Shown piece after piece: positions 46,178 to 56,509 of a stretch of 64,000 bases of DNA (positions are counted from its first letter, which is position 1; each line of letters begins with the position of its first letter). Source of the stretch: Trichomonas vaginalis G3 (lineage: Eukaryota > Parabasalia > Trichomonadida > Trichomonadidae); assembly GCF_026262505.1 (NCBI RefSeq), contig NC_067206.1, positions 39,693,660 to 39,757,659 on the forward strand, given 5' to 3'. The notes under the pieces are model-generated. The model had not been told where the DNA came from. It made no database searches and saw nothing but the letters and a program-made list of their open reading frames with translations. The translations under genes were made by a program, and so were the position numbers.

Positions 46178-47608
46178 ATGAACTCAAATGATCCTCTTGG
46201 TGATCATTTCTTTGTTATAGAAGAAGAGTTTGGACGTCAATCATCATTAAATCCCAATGATATCGAACCTAATACAGTTGAAACATGGATGGATGACAAT
46301 GAAAGCGACCATTGTGTTCTCTGCAAAGAAAAATTTCACCCCATATATCGTAGAAGACATCACTGTCGCTATTGCGGACTTTTGATGTGCGGAAATTGCA
46401 CTCAATCATCTGCAATCATTGAAGATAAACTTGAACGTGTTTGTGATTGCTGTGCTGCTGTAATATTACCTCCCAATTTCTCTAATAATTCATATCCTGG
46501 TCTCCGACAATGGGTATCCCTATTAAATATTAAAATGACATCATTCAATCCGAAACAAGCTGCATTTTATTACATATCTTCATTCTTTACATCAGAAAAT
46601 ACGATTACGCACAAGTATGCAGTGAATACACTCCTCAAAATGTACAAGAAATATCTTCCTGATATCGTTAAAGCTTGTGTAGCAAGACCATTACTGTTGC
46701 ATGCAATGAATTGCAAATGTCACTCACTTGCTCAGACAATTGAGCTTTTTGTCACTCTTTACAGTGCAGATCCTTCAAGTTCTGATATTGACTTTACAAA
46801 TCCAGAATTCTCATCTCTCGACATAAATTCATTCTTTGCAGCCGATTCCTTGGATATCAAGCGTGCTGCATCACGATTACTCTATTTACTTGTTTTCGAA
46901 GGAAGATTGCATCCTTCTGATCTAATGGGCATCGAAAAGCTCATAAATTACCCAGACAAATGGGTTGCTGCGTTCATCATGGCCTCCATTTCATACAAAA
47001 TTGTGCCACACGATGTTGATGAATATTTCAATTATTCTGTATCAGGACCAAACATTATACAGAACTCTAAGGATTACATTTTACATGTCCTCAAGTTATA
47101 TGAGCCGAATACGCCCCAAACATCAACAGCTGCCAAGTATTACGCATCAGTTTTTCTTGAATACGTTGCACACTTCCCAGAAGACTTAAATATCATTGCG
47201 AAATCAGATTTATCTCACATGATGACATATTTGGTCCAATCTTTCCCGAAGAATGCTGAAGATCATCGCCCAGAAATAAGAAATTCGATTATCTTGACAG
47301 CATTGCTTGATCACCTTTGGAAAGGAGCAGATAATGGAACAATTGATGAAGAATCTAAGCGTAACCTCTTCTCTTACGTTCTTCTTCCTCTTTTCGATAT
47401 CATCGGTATCGAGAATAAATCTACTGAGAAATGCCTCTGTTCAATACTTCAGGCGAAGTTCTTGTCAATAGTCAGAATAATTTGCAAGACTGTTGAATTC
47501 AAAGCTGCAATTTGTTCCGAACAAATGCTATCTATTCTAAAAGAGCTTTCACAGAATGCTTCTGTTGTTGGCGAAGAAGCTTCCAAGACTCTCGCCGTAC
47601 TTAATTAA
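46178..47608 (+). CDS. FYVE zinc-finger protein
   Basis: A 476-residue protein. The FYVE finger near residues 45-100 binds PI(3)P on endosomes: WMDDNESDHCVLCKEKF is the WxxD start with the first CxxC, RRRHHCRYCGLLMCGNCTQ is the (R/K)(R/K)HHCR signature, and CDCCAAV is the last pair. The remainder is helical repeat (ARM-like), e.g. HKYAVNTLLKMYKKYLPDIV and RAASRLLYLLVFEGRLHPSD. It probably targets endosomes and carries a scaffold. Start as given; no better ATG. Confidence 0.95.
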   Translation: MNSNDPLGDHFFVIEEEFGRQSSLNPNDIEPNTVETWMDDNESDHCVLCKEKFHPIYRRRHHCRYCGLLMCGNCTQSSAIIEDKLERVCDCCAAVILPPNFSNNSYPGLRQWVSLLNIKMTSFNPKQAAFYYISSFFTSENTITHKYAVNTLLKMYKKYLPDIVKACVARPLLLHAMNCKCHSLAQTIELFVTLYSADPSSSDIDFTNPEFSSLDINSFFAADSLDIKRAASRLLYLLVFEGRLHPSDLMGIEKLINYPDKWVAAFIMASISYKIVPHDVDEYFNYSVSGPNIIQNSKDYILHVLKLYEPNTPQTSTAAKYYASVFLEYVAHFPEDLNIIAKSDLSHMMTYLVQSFPKNAEDHRPEIRNSIILTALLDHLWKGADNGTIDEESKRNLFSYVLLPLFDIIGIENKSTEKCLCSILQAKFLSIVRIICKTVEFKAAICSEQMLSILKELSQNASVVGEEASKTLAVLN

Positions 47609-47955
47609 CTGTTGTTTATTATTTCCCTGAATTTGTAAAATTTATTTGATTCTCTGTTGTTAAATCATACGAGTTTTTCTTCCAATGATAACAAAACTAT
47701 CCATTAAAAAAATCAATGTTTGAACAAAATGATAAATAAAACGATCGATTTAGTGCACACTATTCTATTGAGCAAGGAATATTCCTGCATTTGCTGCAAG
47801 TCTATTTTCATCATAATTGAATTTCTCTTAATCACCATCATTTTGCAGTTGAACATTTATTTGATTTGTGCTATCCGATCTATTAAAAATGGCCAATAAA
47901 TTATCAATTTAGAAACACATGGTAAAATTCAATTGTTTTCAAAAAAATTAAAAAA
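47609..47955. other. Intergenic, no gene seen
   Basis: AT-rich 3' flank of the FYVE gene up to the tRNA. Nothing recognised. Confidence 0.4.
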
Positions 47956-48028
47956 GCTATCCTGGGGAGTCGAACCCCAAACCCTTGGAATAAAAGTCCA
48001 AAGCTCTATCCTGTTGAGCTAGGAAAGC
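47956..48028 (-). tRNA. tRNA-Lys (UUU)
   Basis: A 73-nt cloverleaf on the minus strand. The acceptor GCTTTCC pairs with GGATAGC, with one T-T mismatch at pair 4. D-stem GCTC/GAGC; anticodon stem TTGGA/TCCAA with loop CTTTTAT, anticodon TTT (Lys); five-base variable loop; T-arm TGGGG-TTCGACT-CCCCA. No intron. A run of T's follows on the transcribed strand (AAAAA at 47951 in plus), a Pol III terminator. Confidence 0.95.
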
Positions 48029-48239
48029 TTTACATAAATATATACTTTAATGTTACCATCATAATAAATATCTACTTTTCTCAAGATTCGAGGAAATATA
48101 GTACCAGTGTTAGAAAGATGAATTTTTTAAAAAAATCCATTGTTCTTTGTTTTTATATCAAAATTACCCATTTTTCAATAATCATTTTTTCCTATCCTGC
48201 CCATTATAAATTTTATCATATAGTTTATTCGATAATTTA

Positions 48240-49330
48240 AATTACCATGGTAATGTTAATGTAGATCATCACTTAAAGACATATACATTCAATTATCCAT
48301 GTCCATTAAGTTACGAATGTACCGACTATGTCATCAAATTTCAGCCTGGAATATATAAATTTGAGCTCTATGGTGCCTCAGGGGGTGCTGATGAGGGGAA
48401 GATATCTTCATTTATAGACGAAAATGGTAATTGTATAAGCGATACTATAGTTGAAATTTACAATGGGAACACTAAATGTAAGAAGATTGGAAGCCGTGGT
48501 GGTGCTGGAGGATATATATCTGGCATTATCAAGTTGTCACGCCGCATAACCGCTTTTGCGACGATAGGAGGTCAAGGATCAACTAAATTTGTTCCCGGCA
48601 CTAAAACAATCAAAGGCGGTTATGGAGGTGGTGGAGATACGTTTAATTTCAACGTTGGGATAATACAGATGGATGGGGAGGTGGTGGTGGTCAAACCGCT
48701 GTCAAATTTCTGTCAAATGACCTTTGGCATCGCGTAATTGTGAGCGGTGCAGGCGGTGGGGCAGATAACTCATATACTAATGCAGACAATATGTATGATG
48801 ATGGATCTGGAGGATCAGGTGGTGGTTTGACCGCACAGGGCTTTTGGGCAAATGGTGTTTATAATTCAACTAAATTGGCAAATTCTACTTTCGGTTTTAC
48901 TTTTGGATTTGGAGAAAGTGCACTGCAATCGGGGTCTAAAAATCATGATGGAATTCAACAACTAACTGGTGCAACAGACAGACCAGGTTCAGGAAGTGGA
49001 TGGTTTGGAGGATTTGCCGGTTACAATGGAAATGGTGGTTCTGGAGGAGGAAGTTCTTGGGCACTCTCTCCAGATGCAATCATTCCAAAAGGAGAGATTT
49101 TCGCAAATGGTAGTTATTATAACGAAACAGAGAGTCATCCATATTTCTTCAGCTTGGACGATGGATATGTATTCAGTGATGTCAAAAATTATCCTGGTAT
49201 CTGGGAAGGTAATGGTCGACTTGTAATCACCATTCTCGACTCTATCTTTTATCCTTCTTGTTTCAGTAACTATTTTCATTTCAAATATTCTATTTTGTTT
49301 GTTTTTATTATTGATCCTACTTCCGAATAA
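48240..49330 (+). pseudogene. Glycine-rich surface-type protein, decayed
   Basis: Plus-strand coding remnant. In one frame: CPLSYECTDYVIKFQPGIYK, FELYGASGGADEGK, GGAGGYISGIIKLSRRITAF, then, after a frameshift near 48640-48675, QTAVKFLSNDLWHRVIVSGA, GGSGGGLTAQGFW and GNGGSGGGSSWAL. The order of a beta-rich segment followed by GGxGGG blocks resembles the ALK/LTK-type glycine-rich domain and related trichomonad surface proteins; ending GRLVITIL then a hydrophobic segment. No credible ATG start and at least one frameshift. A host gene family member that has decayed. Confidence 0.65.
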
Positions 49331-49436
49331 AAACGAAAATTTCAATAAACCCGATTTTTATTAAGGTATTATGATATAGTTATTCAATTCTGTAGGTCAT
49401 GGAGTTGTCAATTATACAGGGTGTCTAAATTTTAAT

Positions 49437-49926
49437 CAATATCAACCAATCCCCAAAACATATCATTATCAGTGAACTTGCTCTTTGGCTTCTTCTTCTC
49501 CTCTTCTACATTCAAGATGTCATCGAATGAATGACCGTTGAACTTCTTTTGTTGCTGTTGTGGCTGCAACTGCTCAGGCCGGACATCTACTTGGAATTTT
49601 TCTTCTTTTTCTCAGATTGTTGCTGAACTTTTTCTTTTTCTGGTTTAATATTCTGTACTTTCGGGGTGTTCCAAACGTCTGCCTTTGGCTGCGATGTCTG
49701 TATATCATTGACTGATGGTAGCCCTGCCCACTAGTTGCACTTCTTCTCGCTCCAAAGCAAATGGCAACACAAGCTCAACAACTTCGCGGACAACATGTAG
49801 CTTACCTGGTTCTAGCTGTGGTTTCTGCAGTCTTGATCCAATTATCGTTAATATACTTGATTGGAAGGTTATCATGATATTGTACATAATGCATTTTGTG
49901 AATAAATATTCATATTTCAATTTCAA
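49437..49926 (-). pseudogene. Decayed coding remnant, unknown product
   Basis: Minus-strand fragments in shifted frames. LIGSRLQKPQLEPGKLHVVR and then VVELVLPFALEREEVQLVGR occupy 49705-49870. QPKADVWNTPKVQNIKPEKE lies near 49590-49690. KKFNGHSFDDILNVEEEKKK, ending DNDMFWGLVDID, lies near 49437-49550. Several frame changes mean it is not functional. The Gln/Lys/Pro-rich composition could come from a trafficking adaptor (inference). The intact relative must be elsewhere. Confidence 0.5.
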
Positions 49927-50563
49927 AAATATAATTTGAGTAATATGAATATTCTTTTGAAAGATATGAATGTATGTAACATCATTGTTCTAATAAACTA
50001 TGTGGGATATGTAAAAAGAGTCAAAATCATTGAATAATGTTGAAAATATGTAAATATTAAAAATTATGCTCAATTTATTTTCAAAAGAACCGGCTGTATA
50101 TATTAAGTTCATTATTCTATTCCAAGAAAATCTTGAAATAAAATTTTTATTATCAAATATATATAATTTTAACTTTATTTTTTTGTTTCTTTTAAAAATT
50201 TGGACTGGAATACATCGAAATTACACAATTCCGAATCTAGTAATAGTTGTTATTTTTCAAGTAGAATATTAATTTATATAAGTTAATGATATTATAATTA
50301 AATTGACAAATTTTAGATCACAAATTAGGAAATTATTCAAATTTCTGGATGAAATAATAATTCATAACATTATGTAGTTCAAAATATCATGTTAAACATT
50401 TCCTAAATGCATTTACAAAATTTTTGACATCAAATTCAGCGCTGTACGTTACCGTCTCTCAAATTCAACCATCATCAAATAGTTGCATTTATTTATTTAA
50501 ACAATATTTTCAAAAAATTATTTTTTTTTGGTTTCATAAATTTTTTTTGAAGTTACATTTCAG
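49927..50563. other. AT-rich intergenic region
   Basis: No gene. TCATAAA (50535-50541) and CATTTCAG lie ahead of ATG 50564 as possible initiators. Confidence 0.4.
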
Positions 50564-51664
50564 ATGACTTCTCGCAGGAAGAAGAGAATAGATCCCATGC
50601 TTTACATGGGTTACGCTGATGAGAAGGAATCTATCGAGTCGATTGAAGCAAAGTTCGCCATGATGGAAAACAAGGAAAGACAAGGTGATTTATCTGCCGA
50701 AGAGTCAGCCAAATCCGTCTTTCTTGAGACAGCAACACCAGATCAACTTCCTCTTGACGTTTGGTTTGACTTAGAAAATTATGGAGAAGAAGAGGAACAA
50801 TTATTAGATGATGAATTCGAACCAGGCTACTATGACGGTGACGAAGACATTCCGAGATCAATGAGGAGATCACACTCACGCGGTTCCAGTGAATCTTCTG
50901 GACCAAACTTTGCTAATTTCACCCAAATAGACCACTTAGGTTCTGGCATTGAACTTTGGCCTGATTACAAGTTGCGTTCTGTTGATTGTGAGAAGAATTC
51001 CGCAATGATCAGTACGGAATTTCCAAATGTTCAAGAAGGTCTCTCATACGAAAGATTCCAAGATATTTGCCAAAAATGCCCAATTACAACAATTCGAAAG
51101 ATGACACCAAAAGCTATTTACGATATTGCAGGCAACAACATCGATGCAATCATCATGGATGTTCCATTTGGCCACAATGGTTGGAATGGAAACACATTTT
51201 ACCAATTCCTTCGCGAAATGAAAAATACAATAGGACAATCCTTCTTCGTCATCTGGGCAGATCCAGAACATCTCCCAGACGTCGTTGGAGCTTGCACACG
51301 ATTAGAATTAAAATTCTGCGATTCCATTTCATGCGAACTTCTTACACCAACAGGATCTCCTGTTTCCATCAAGCTTAGAAATGGCTTCAATAGGGAAACA
51401 AGAATGCTCGTAATGTACCATACCGACGATATCAGCAGAAATGACCTTGCCCAGCAACGTATCAAAGATACAGGTTGGGGAATTTCTGTTCGTGGCGGCA
51501 AAACTTACGATAGATTCTCGATGCCAATGGTCGCACATCAAATCATCGAGACAATGCTTCCACAGAAGAAGAATAAGCGCCGCATTTTCGTTGAACTTTG
51601 GCCATCTACATATAGCAGAAGAAATGGCTGGATAATGATTAATGAAACTGAATATGAAGAGTAA
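50564..51664 (+). CDS. MT-A70/METTL14-like protein
   Basis: A 366-residue member of the MT-A70 family (mRNA N6-adenosine methyltransferase complex: METTL3/METTL14/METTL4). The acidic N-terminal region (EEEEQLLDDEFEPGYYDGDE) is followed by the methylase fold. The catalytic-loop equivalent is IIMDVPFGHNG near residue 199, where METTL3 has DPPW and METTL14 EPPL; VIWADPEHLPDVVGACTRLE follows; KNKRRIFVELWPSTYSRRNG and then WIMINE match the RRxxLFxR...GW end. DVPF suggests a non-catalytic, RNA-binding partner like METTL14. The fold assignment is firm, the activity uncertain. Confidence 0.8.
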   Translation: MTSRRKKRIDPMLYMGYADEKESIESIEAKFAMMENKERQGDLSAEESAKSVFLETATPDQLPLDVWFDLENYGEEEEQLLDDEFEPGYYDGDEDIPRSMRRSHSRGSSESSGPNFANFTQIDHLGSGIELWPDYKLRSVDCEKNSAMISTEFPNVQEGLSYERFQDICQKCPITTIRKMTPKAIYDIAGNNIDAIIMDVPFGHNGWNGNTFYQFLREMKNTIGQSFFVIWADPEHLPDVVGACTRLELKFCDSISCELLTPTGSPVSIKLRNGFNRETRMLVMYHTDDISRNDLAQQRIKDTGWGISVRGGKTYDRFSMPMVAHQIIETMLPQKKNKRRIFVELWPSTYSRRNGWIMINETEYEE

Positions 51665-51860
51665 AAGATCTGAAATTCAAGTTCTACTCTTAATAATCTA
51701 ATTCATTATTCAATATTATTAATGGATTTTATTATTGAATACTGATTTATAGAATTAATAGAATATTATATTATTTGAATAAAATATATTGATGATGATT
51801 TATGCTATTGTTTGATTGCTAACTTATGCTTATTGATAACCATTCTTTGTTTTATCATAA
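51665..51860. other. Short intergenic; TCATAAA at next start
   Basis: TCATAAA at 51855-51861 abuts ATG 51861, giving an extremely short leader. Confidence 0.45.
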
Positions 51861-52826
51861 ATGAGTGACGAAAGTTATGTTGAGTATAGTCAACGAACTC
51901 AAGAGTTGCTCAAAATGATTTCAAATGTTACAAGTCAAGTGCTATCAATGAAGAATATAGAACATACGATTGATGCTTATAAAAATTGCTACGCAAGTTT
52001 AAACAGGATTTCAAATGTCGAACTTCAAGAAATATCTCAGAAAAATGCAGATATCATAAATAGATGGAATGATTTAGTCAAAATGAATACAGAATCAGCA
52101 GTTATAATCGTTATAGATCCTTCACTTCATTTTCGAAATGTCACTAAAGCAATCACAAAACTTAACGAACTCATTTCATCTGCAAATACGGAAGTAGAGA
52201 ATTTCTTATGCGGGTATGTTAACCGCTACAATATTTTTGTTCATCAAGTTGATACAGAATTATCCGCAGCCGAGTTCACAATTACTAATCCGTGCGAAGG
52301 ATTTGATCGCCGAAGACAAGCTTTAAATGATGCCAAAAGAAAACTCATGGAGCTTCGTCAACAAGTTGAAGAACTCGAAAGATCATACTCAGATGTTAAA
52401 CGCGCAGGAAAGACAGAGCATGCAACTATGACACCAGAACAAGTACGTGCTAAACAACAAGAAATCTTTAACACAATTGATGAAAAATTATCCGAATTAG
52501 ATAATGAGATTCAGCTTGTATTAAACTTAAAAATAACAGAACAAAAATTCTATGAATTAAAACGAGTATTTGCACAACATGATTTAAATAAATCTGGTGC
52601 GCTTGAATCTCATGAGTTGGCGGCGCTTTTAAACTTTCCAAAGCGGAAGAATGATGGTGCGATAATAAGTGCACTACTCTCAGAGTATGGCAACGGAAAA
52701 TCCATTTCGATGATTGGATTTTTGCAAATGATGGCTGCAGATGCAGCAAGACTTCTAATGCAGGATACAGTTATTAAATCAGTTCCAAAAGGTAGGATAT
52801 TTACAAAAGGAATACACCATGTGTAA
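51861..52826 (+). CDS. Coiled-coil protein with C-terminal EF-hands
   Basis: A 321-residue protein. Helical spectrin-like N-terminal 220 residues (e.g. VTKAITKLNELISSANTEVE; RQALNDAKRKLMELRQQVEE; RAKQQEIFNTIDEKLSELDN). The C-terminal module FAQHDLNKSGALESHELAAL is an EF-hand loop with good ligands, followed by a second degenerate pair (LLSEYGNGKSISMIGFLQMM). The order of three-helix repeats and then EF-hands resembles the C-terminal half of alpha-actinin, but there is no actin-binding domain. T. vaginalis is known to have many actinin-related proteins. Role: cytoskeletal. Confidence 0.7.
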   Translation: MSDESYVEYSQRTQELLKMISNVTSQVLSMKNIEHTIDAYKNCYASLNRISNVELQEISQKNADIINRWNDLVKMNTESAVIIVIDPSLHFRNVTKAITKLNELISSANTEVENFLCGYVNRYNIFVHQVDTELSAAEFTITNPCEGFDRRRQALNDAKRKLMELRQQVEELERSYSDVKRAGKTEHATMTPEQVRAKQQEIFNTIDEKLSELDNEIQLVLNLKITEQKFYELKRVFAQHDLNKSGALESHELAALLNFPKRKNDGAIISALLSEYGNGKSISMIGFLQMMAADAARLLMQDTVIKSVPKGRIFTKGIHHV

Positions 52827-53600
52827 TATTGTTTGTAATAAAATTCTTTTTATTAATAATATACAGTAGAATTTTTTTAGTTTTTAACAAGGAATCACTA
52901 AATTCATTGTCATTATTACATTTAAAAGTTAATGGAATTGCAAATGTTTTAATTTATCGAAAAATACCTCTACGAGAGGTATAAGATAGTACAAAATACA
53001 TACAAACTCTATATTGCACTTCCTTAATTTGGCATTATAAACAATTCGATATTTCCTATCAAAATCAAATATTGGATTTTAAAAATAACTCATGATTTGA
53101 ATTAATAAATTTATACTTATTACATTTTTAGTAATTACAAAATAAGATTGGCGATTTTTAGATTCGATTATTCAGATTTGACACGAAATTTGATTAAAAT
53201 CTATGTTTCTGAATTTGTTCATGGAACTGATGTTTTTATTGTTGATTTGACCAAATGTTTACAAACCAAATGAATATTTTTTACAGTAAATTATCTCCCC
53301 TAAAATACATTTTTGATAAATGGAAAAAGAAATTACTGAAAAATCAAACTGAGCGCTTATAAATATTTTGAGAGCCTGCAATTGAATGAAATGGCAGAAA
53401 ACACGTTAACATCGACATCTCAAAAGTGAAATATTCTTATACATATTATACACAATTTAACAAACGATATAATTCATGAAAAATTTCAATTGTCATGTCA
53501 AAAAACTGACTTCAAAACAAATGTCAATTATAGCTCCCCATTATATTTGATATACAATTATTTTTTATCGATTATCGATTATCGTTTTTTTTTTAACAAT
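52827..53600. other. AT-rich intergenic region
   Basis: 774 bases, no gene seen. GATTATCGATTATCG direct repeat (53570-53587) lies just before the kinase start. A palindrome TACGAGAGGTATAAG is near 52970 but weak. Confidence 0.4.
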
Positions 53601-54905
53601 ATGCAAGACAGCATTGATGGATTAGTAGGTTACCTAAAAATAAAAAATATCCAAGATGGACTGTGGTACAAACGGTACTGCGTCCTTACTTCTCATACTT
53701 TCACCATATTTAAAGACGAAAGTCTCAATGATATGGAGAAAGTCATCAAAATCGATTCCAATACTAAGATTGACGAAGTACCATCAAATAGATCTCCAAG
53801 ATTTTCAATCCAAAATCCAGACGGTATATTATACTTTTCATGCGACTGCCAAGAATCTTTAATAAAATGGATTACAGCACCAAACGCATCCAAAGTAACA
53901 GTACCACTTCTTTCAATGAACGATTTTAATATAATCTCCGTCATTGGTAAGGGATTTTATGGAAAAGTTATGCTCGTTCAGCACAAAACTTCGGGCGAAT
54001 TATATGCACTCAAAACGATTCAAAAACGCCGTCTCATTGAGACACACAAGGCACATACTGTCATTGCTGAGCGCAATAGCCTGATGAAAGCATCACATCC
54101 TTTCATTGTAAGATTATGTTTTGCTTTTCAGACCCCGCAAAAGTTCTATTTAGGACTTGAATACGCTTCAGGAGGCGAACTTTTCTACCATTTAGATAAA
54201 GCTGGCGCCTTACCACCAAGCGAAGTCCGATTGATTTCAGCCGAAATCGCTTTGGCCCTTTCATACCTCCATTCACTCGGAATTGTCTACAGAGACCTCA
54301 AACCAGAGAATGTCATGTTCGATAGCGAGGGACATGTCAAATTAACAGATTTTGGGTTATCAAAAGACATCGTAGAAACGAACTCTACCAATACATTATG
54401 CGGAACAACAGAATACCTGTCTCCAGAAGTTGTTCTCCATAATCAGTATGACTATGGAGTCGATTGGTGGGCGCTTGGATGTCTGATGTACGAAATGCTT
54501 ACTGAGAGAACACCGTTTGAGAATCCGAATCGTTCAAAGATGCTCCAAGACATCGTCCACGCACAGCCAGAGTTCCCAGAATTCTTACCTCCAGATGTTA
54601 TCGAAGTATTAAGTGCTTTACTCTCTAAAGATCCAAAGAACAGACCTGGAATCGATCAACTCAAAGAATTCGCTTACTTCAAGTGCCTCGACTTCAACAA
54701 AGTTTTCAGACGCGAATATACTCCAGAATACATTCCTCCTCACACAGACAAACTTACTCCATTAAACTTCGACTCAGAGTTTACAGAAGATAAACCAGTT
54801 GATTCCCCTGTTCCTTTGATGCTTCCGGATTTCCCTGGTTTCTCTTACAATGCATTCGGAATGGAGCCATCAGGAGAAAGTAACTCTCCTATTCTCATGA
54901 ATTGA
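53601..54905 (+). CDS. PH-domain AGC kinase, Akt/PKB-like
   Basis: A 434-residue kinase. PH domain at residues 6-95 (GLVGYLKIKNIQDGLWYKRY ... CDCQESLIKWI), which binds phosphoinositides; AGC kinase domain 110-370: G116KGFYGKV, YALKTIQKRR, VYRDLKPENVMF with D232, KLTDFGLSKDI, activation segment TNTLCGTTEYLSPE. The C-terminal tail ends in a hydrophobic motif FPGFSY (411-416) whose Ser would be phosphorylated as in Akt. PH-kinase-tail order is that of Akt. Compact linker. Start 53601 is the first credible ATG; the frame is open upstream to 53490 with low-complexity residues. Confidence 0.95.
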   Translation: MQDSIDGLVGYLKIKNIQDGLWYKRYCVLTSHTFTIFKDESLNDMEKVIKIDSNTKIDEVPSNRSPRFSIQNPDGILYFSCDCQESLIKWITAPNASKVTVPLLSMNDFNIISVIGKGFYGKVMLVQHKTSGELYALKTIQKRRLIETHKAHTVIAERNSLMKASHPFIVRLCFAFQTPQKFYLGLEYASGGELFYHLDKAGALPPSEVRLISAEIALALSYLHSLGIVYRDLKPENVMFDSEGHVKLTDFGLSKDIVETNSTNTLCGTTEYLSPEVVLHNQYDYGVDWWALGCLMYEMLTERTPFENPNRSKMLQDIVHAQPEFPEFLPPDVIEVLSALLSKDPKNRPGIDQLKEFAYFKCLDFNKVFRREYTPEYIPPHTDKLTPLNFDSEFTEDKPVDSPVPLMLPDFPGFSYNAFGMEPSGESNSPILMN

Positions 54906-55276
54906 GAACTAATTATATCTCTTCTTAAGATAATTGAGAATAGTGATTTTATTTTTATTGATCTCTCTAATTATTTATATATCTATGTATTGTTTTTCCT
55001 TTAAAATATATTGTTTATTTTTACCGTCCCTTCTTTTAACCTGAATTTCAAATTAAAATCTAATTTTATCTTTTTCTTAATTCTTAATTGTATGAAAACT
55101 TATAATTTTGCAAAAATTCATCTATTTTGGAGATTGATTGATGTTTTAAATCAAATTTTGGTAATATTTTAAAAATTTCAGATAAAAAATGGAGTAAAAT
55201 GGTTACTAAATTCAACAGTAGGTACTTTATAATTAAATAACAAACAATATAAAACAAATAAAAGTATAATTTTTTT
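54906..55276. other. Convergent AT-rich intergenic region
   Basis: No feature recognised over 371 bases. Confidence 0.4.
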
Positions 55277-56122
55277 TCATTTCCTTTTCTTCTTAATTAT
55301 TGCACCAACAAATGCAACAAACAACGGAATTAAAGAAAATGCAAATGCAACATCATTCTTTGAATCCTTTGCAACTTCAGCTTTATTTGGAAGGGCGAGT
55401 TGTTGTTCTATCTTGCTGGCAGCCTCTGCAATCTTACGAGACTCAAGCCTGGCCTCTTCCTCAGCGTTATCTCTCTCTTGAAGCGATCTTAATATTTCTT
55501 GCGCTTTTCTTTCGAGATCTAGCTTCAATCCGATCAGTTCTGTAGATGCCAAAGAGATTGTTGGGTCTATTTCGTGCTCTTCTCGTAGCATAATTTCCAA
55601 ATTTGAAATTGAATTGCGGATATCTGTAAAGAATTCATTGAATGGAATTGGAATATTATCGTTTGATGCTGACTGTTTGCCAGCTGATAATGCTATAAGC
55701 TTGTTTTGCTCTCTATGACGTTTATAAATATGATTCATTAAAATTGGCTCTAAATTTTTATCTACTTCGCTCCTTTTGATTGCAACAGTTACAATCGAAC
55801 TTGAGAAGCCATTATCATCAGGATAAATGTTTCTAATTGATTTAACTCCGAAAAATTGTCCACTAATATTAAAAACGAATCTTGTAACAAGAACGTAACC
55901 CGTAACTGTGTTAGCATACTTGATTTTATCTGTCTGGTAGAGGCGAATGGGCATATTTATTTCAGGAATCGTTGGAACAAAATTTATATTGTGACCATCA
56001 ACGACAACATCGTCATCTCCCATCTCAAAATGAAGTCTGATACGAAAGTTCTCGTTGGAGGTCAAAAGACTATTCACGCTTGAAGCAGGGAGCTGATGTT
56101 GCGATTCAAGCGGGAAATCCAT
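55277..56122 (-). CDS. Tail-anchored protein with beta domain and coiled coil
   Basis: A 281-residue protein. The N-terminal 130 residues are beta-rich (NFRIRLHFEMGDDDVVVDGH; VTGYVLVTRFVFNISGQFFG). The middle is helical (FFTDIRNSISNLEIMLREEH), then a coiled coil (LDLERKAQEILRSLQERDNA), and the C-terminus is a single membrane helix, AFAFSLIPLFVAFVGAIIKK, with a basic end: a tail anchor, probably ER or another endomembrane. It resembles VAP-type proteins in layout (beta domain, coiled coil, tail anchor), but the beta domain is not recognisably MSP. Inr TCACTTT upstream. Confidence 0.65.
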   Translation of the reverse strand: MDFPLESQHQLPASSVNSLLTSNENFRIRLHFEMGDDDVVVDGHNINFVPTIPEINMPIRLYQTDKIKYANTVTGYVLVTRFVFNISGQFFGVKSIRNIYPDDNGFSSSIVTVAIKRSEVDKNLEPILMNHIYKRHREQNKLIALSAGKQSASNDNIPIPFNEFFTDIRNSISNLEIMLREEHEIDPTISLASTELIGLKLDLERKAQEILRSLQERDNAEEEARLESRKIAEAASKIEQQLALPNKAEVAKDSKNDVAFAFSLIPLFVAFVGAIIKKKRK

Positions 56123-56509
56123 TGTATTTCTAAAAGTGACAAAGATTTAACCAGCTATTTGACATGATTAGAGTTACATCTAATCATAACCAAATGCATG
56201 CAAGATGAAGCAAACCCGTAAATGCTCAAAATCTAATCGTCTTCATATTTTTTCATCGATGTTTTTGCTTAATTTGCAATTGTTACATGCACATATTAAT
56301 GAATATTCCTAATTAATCCATTTTTGAACAGTTTTCAAGTACCGAAGTGTAATTGAAATCAATTCAAAAATATCAGTTCCTAATATCAGTCAATAATAGG
56401 ACGAAGATACTAATAATGATTAATATTAATCAATTCGCGTGAAAATACACGAAAAAAATGATATATTTCGAACTAATTTTTTAAAATAAACATAAAACTC
56501 AAGATCAAT
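56123..56509. other. AT-rich intergenic region
   Basis: Upstream of the tail-anchored gene. Only the Inr at 56133 is recognised. Confidence 0.4.
56133..56139 (-). promoter_or_regulatory. Inr TCACTTT of tail-anchored gene
   Basis: The minus-strand TCACTTT lies 10 bases before ATG 56122, same sequence as at 37426. Confidence 0.6.

Noticed and set aside
49705-49939. Plus-strand ORF opposite the decayed remnant
   Set aside because: The minus strand gives a better coding style (PQLEPGKLHVVREVVEL); the plus frame is Ser/Arg-rich shadow.
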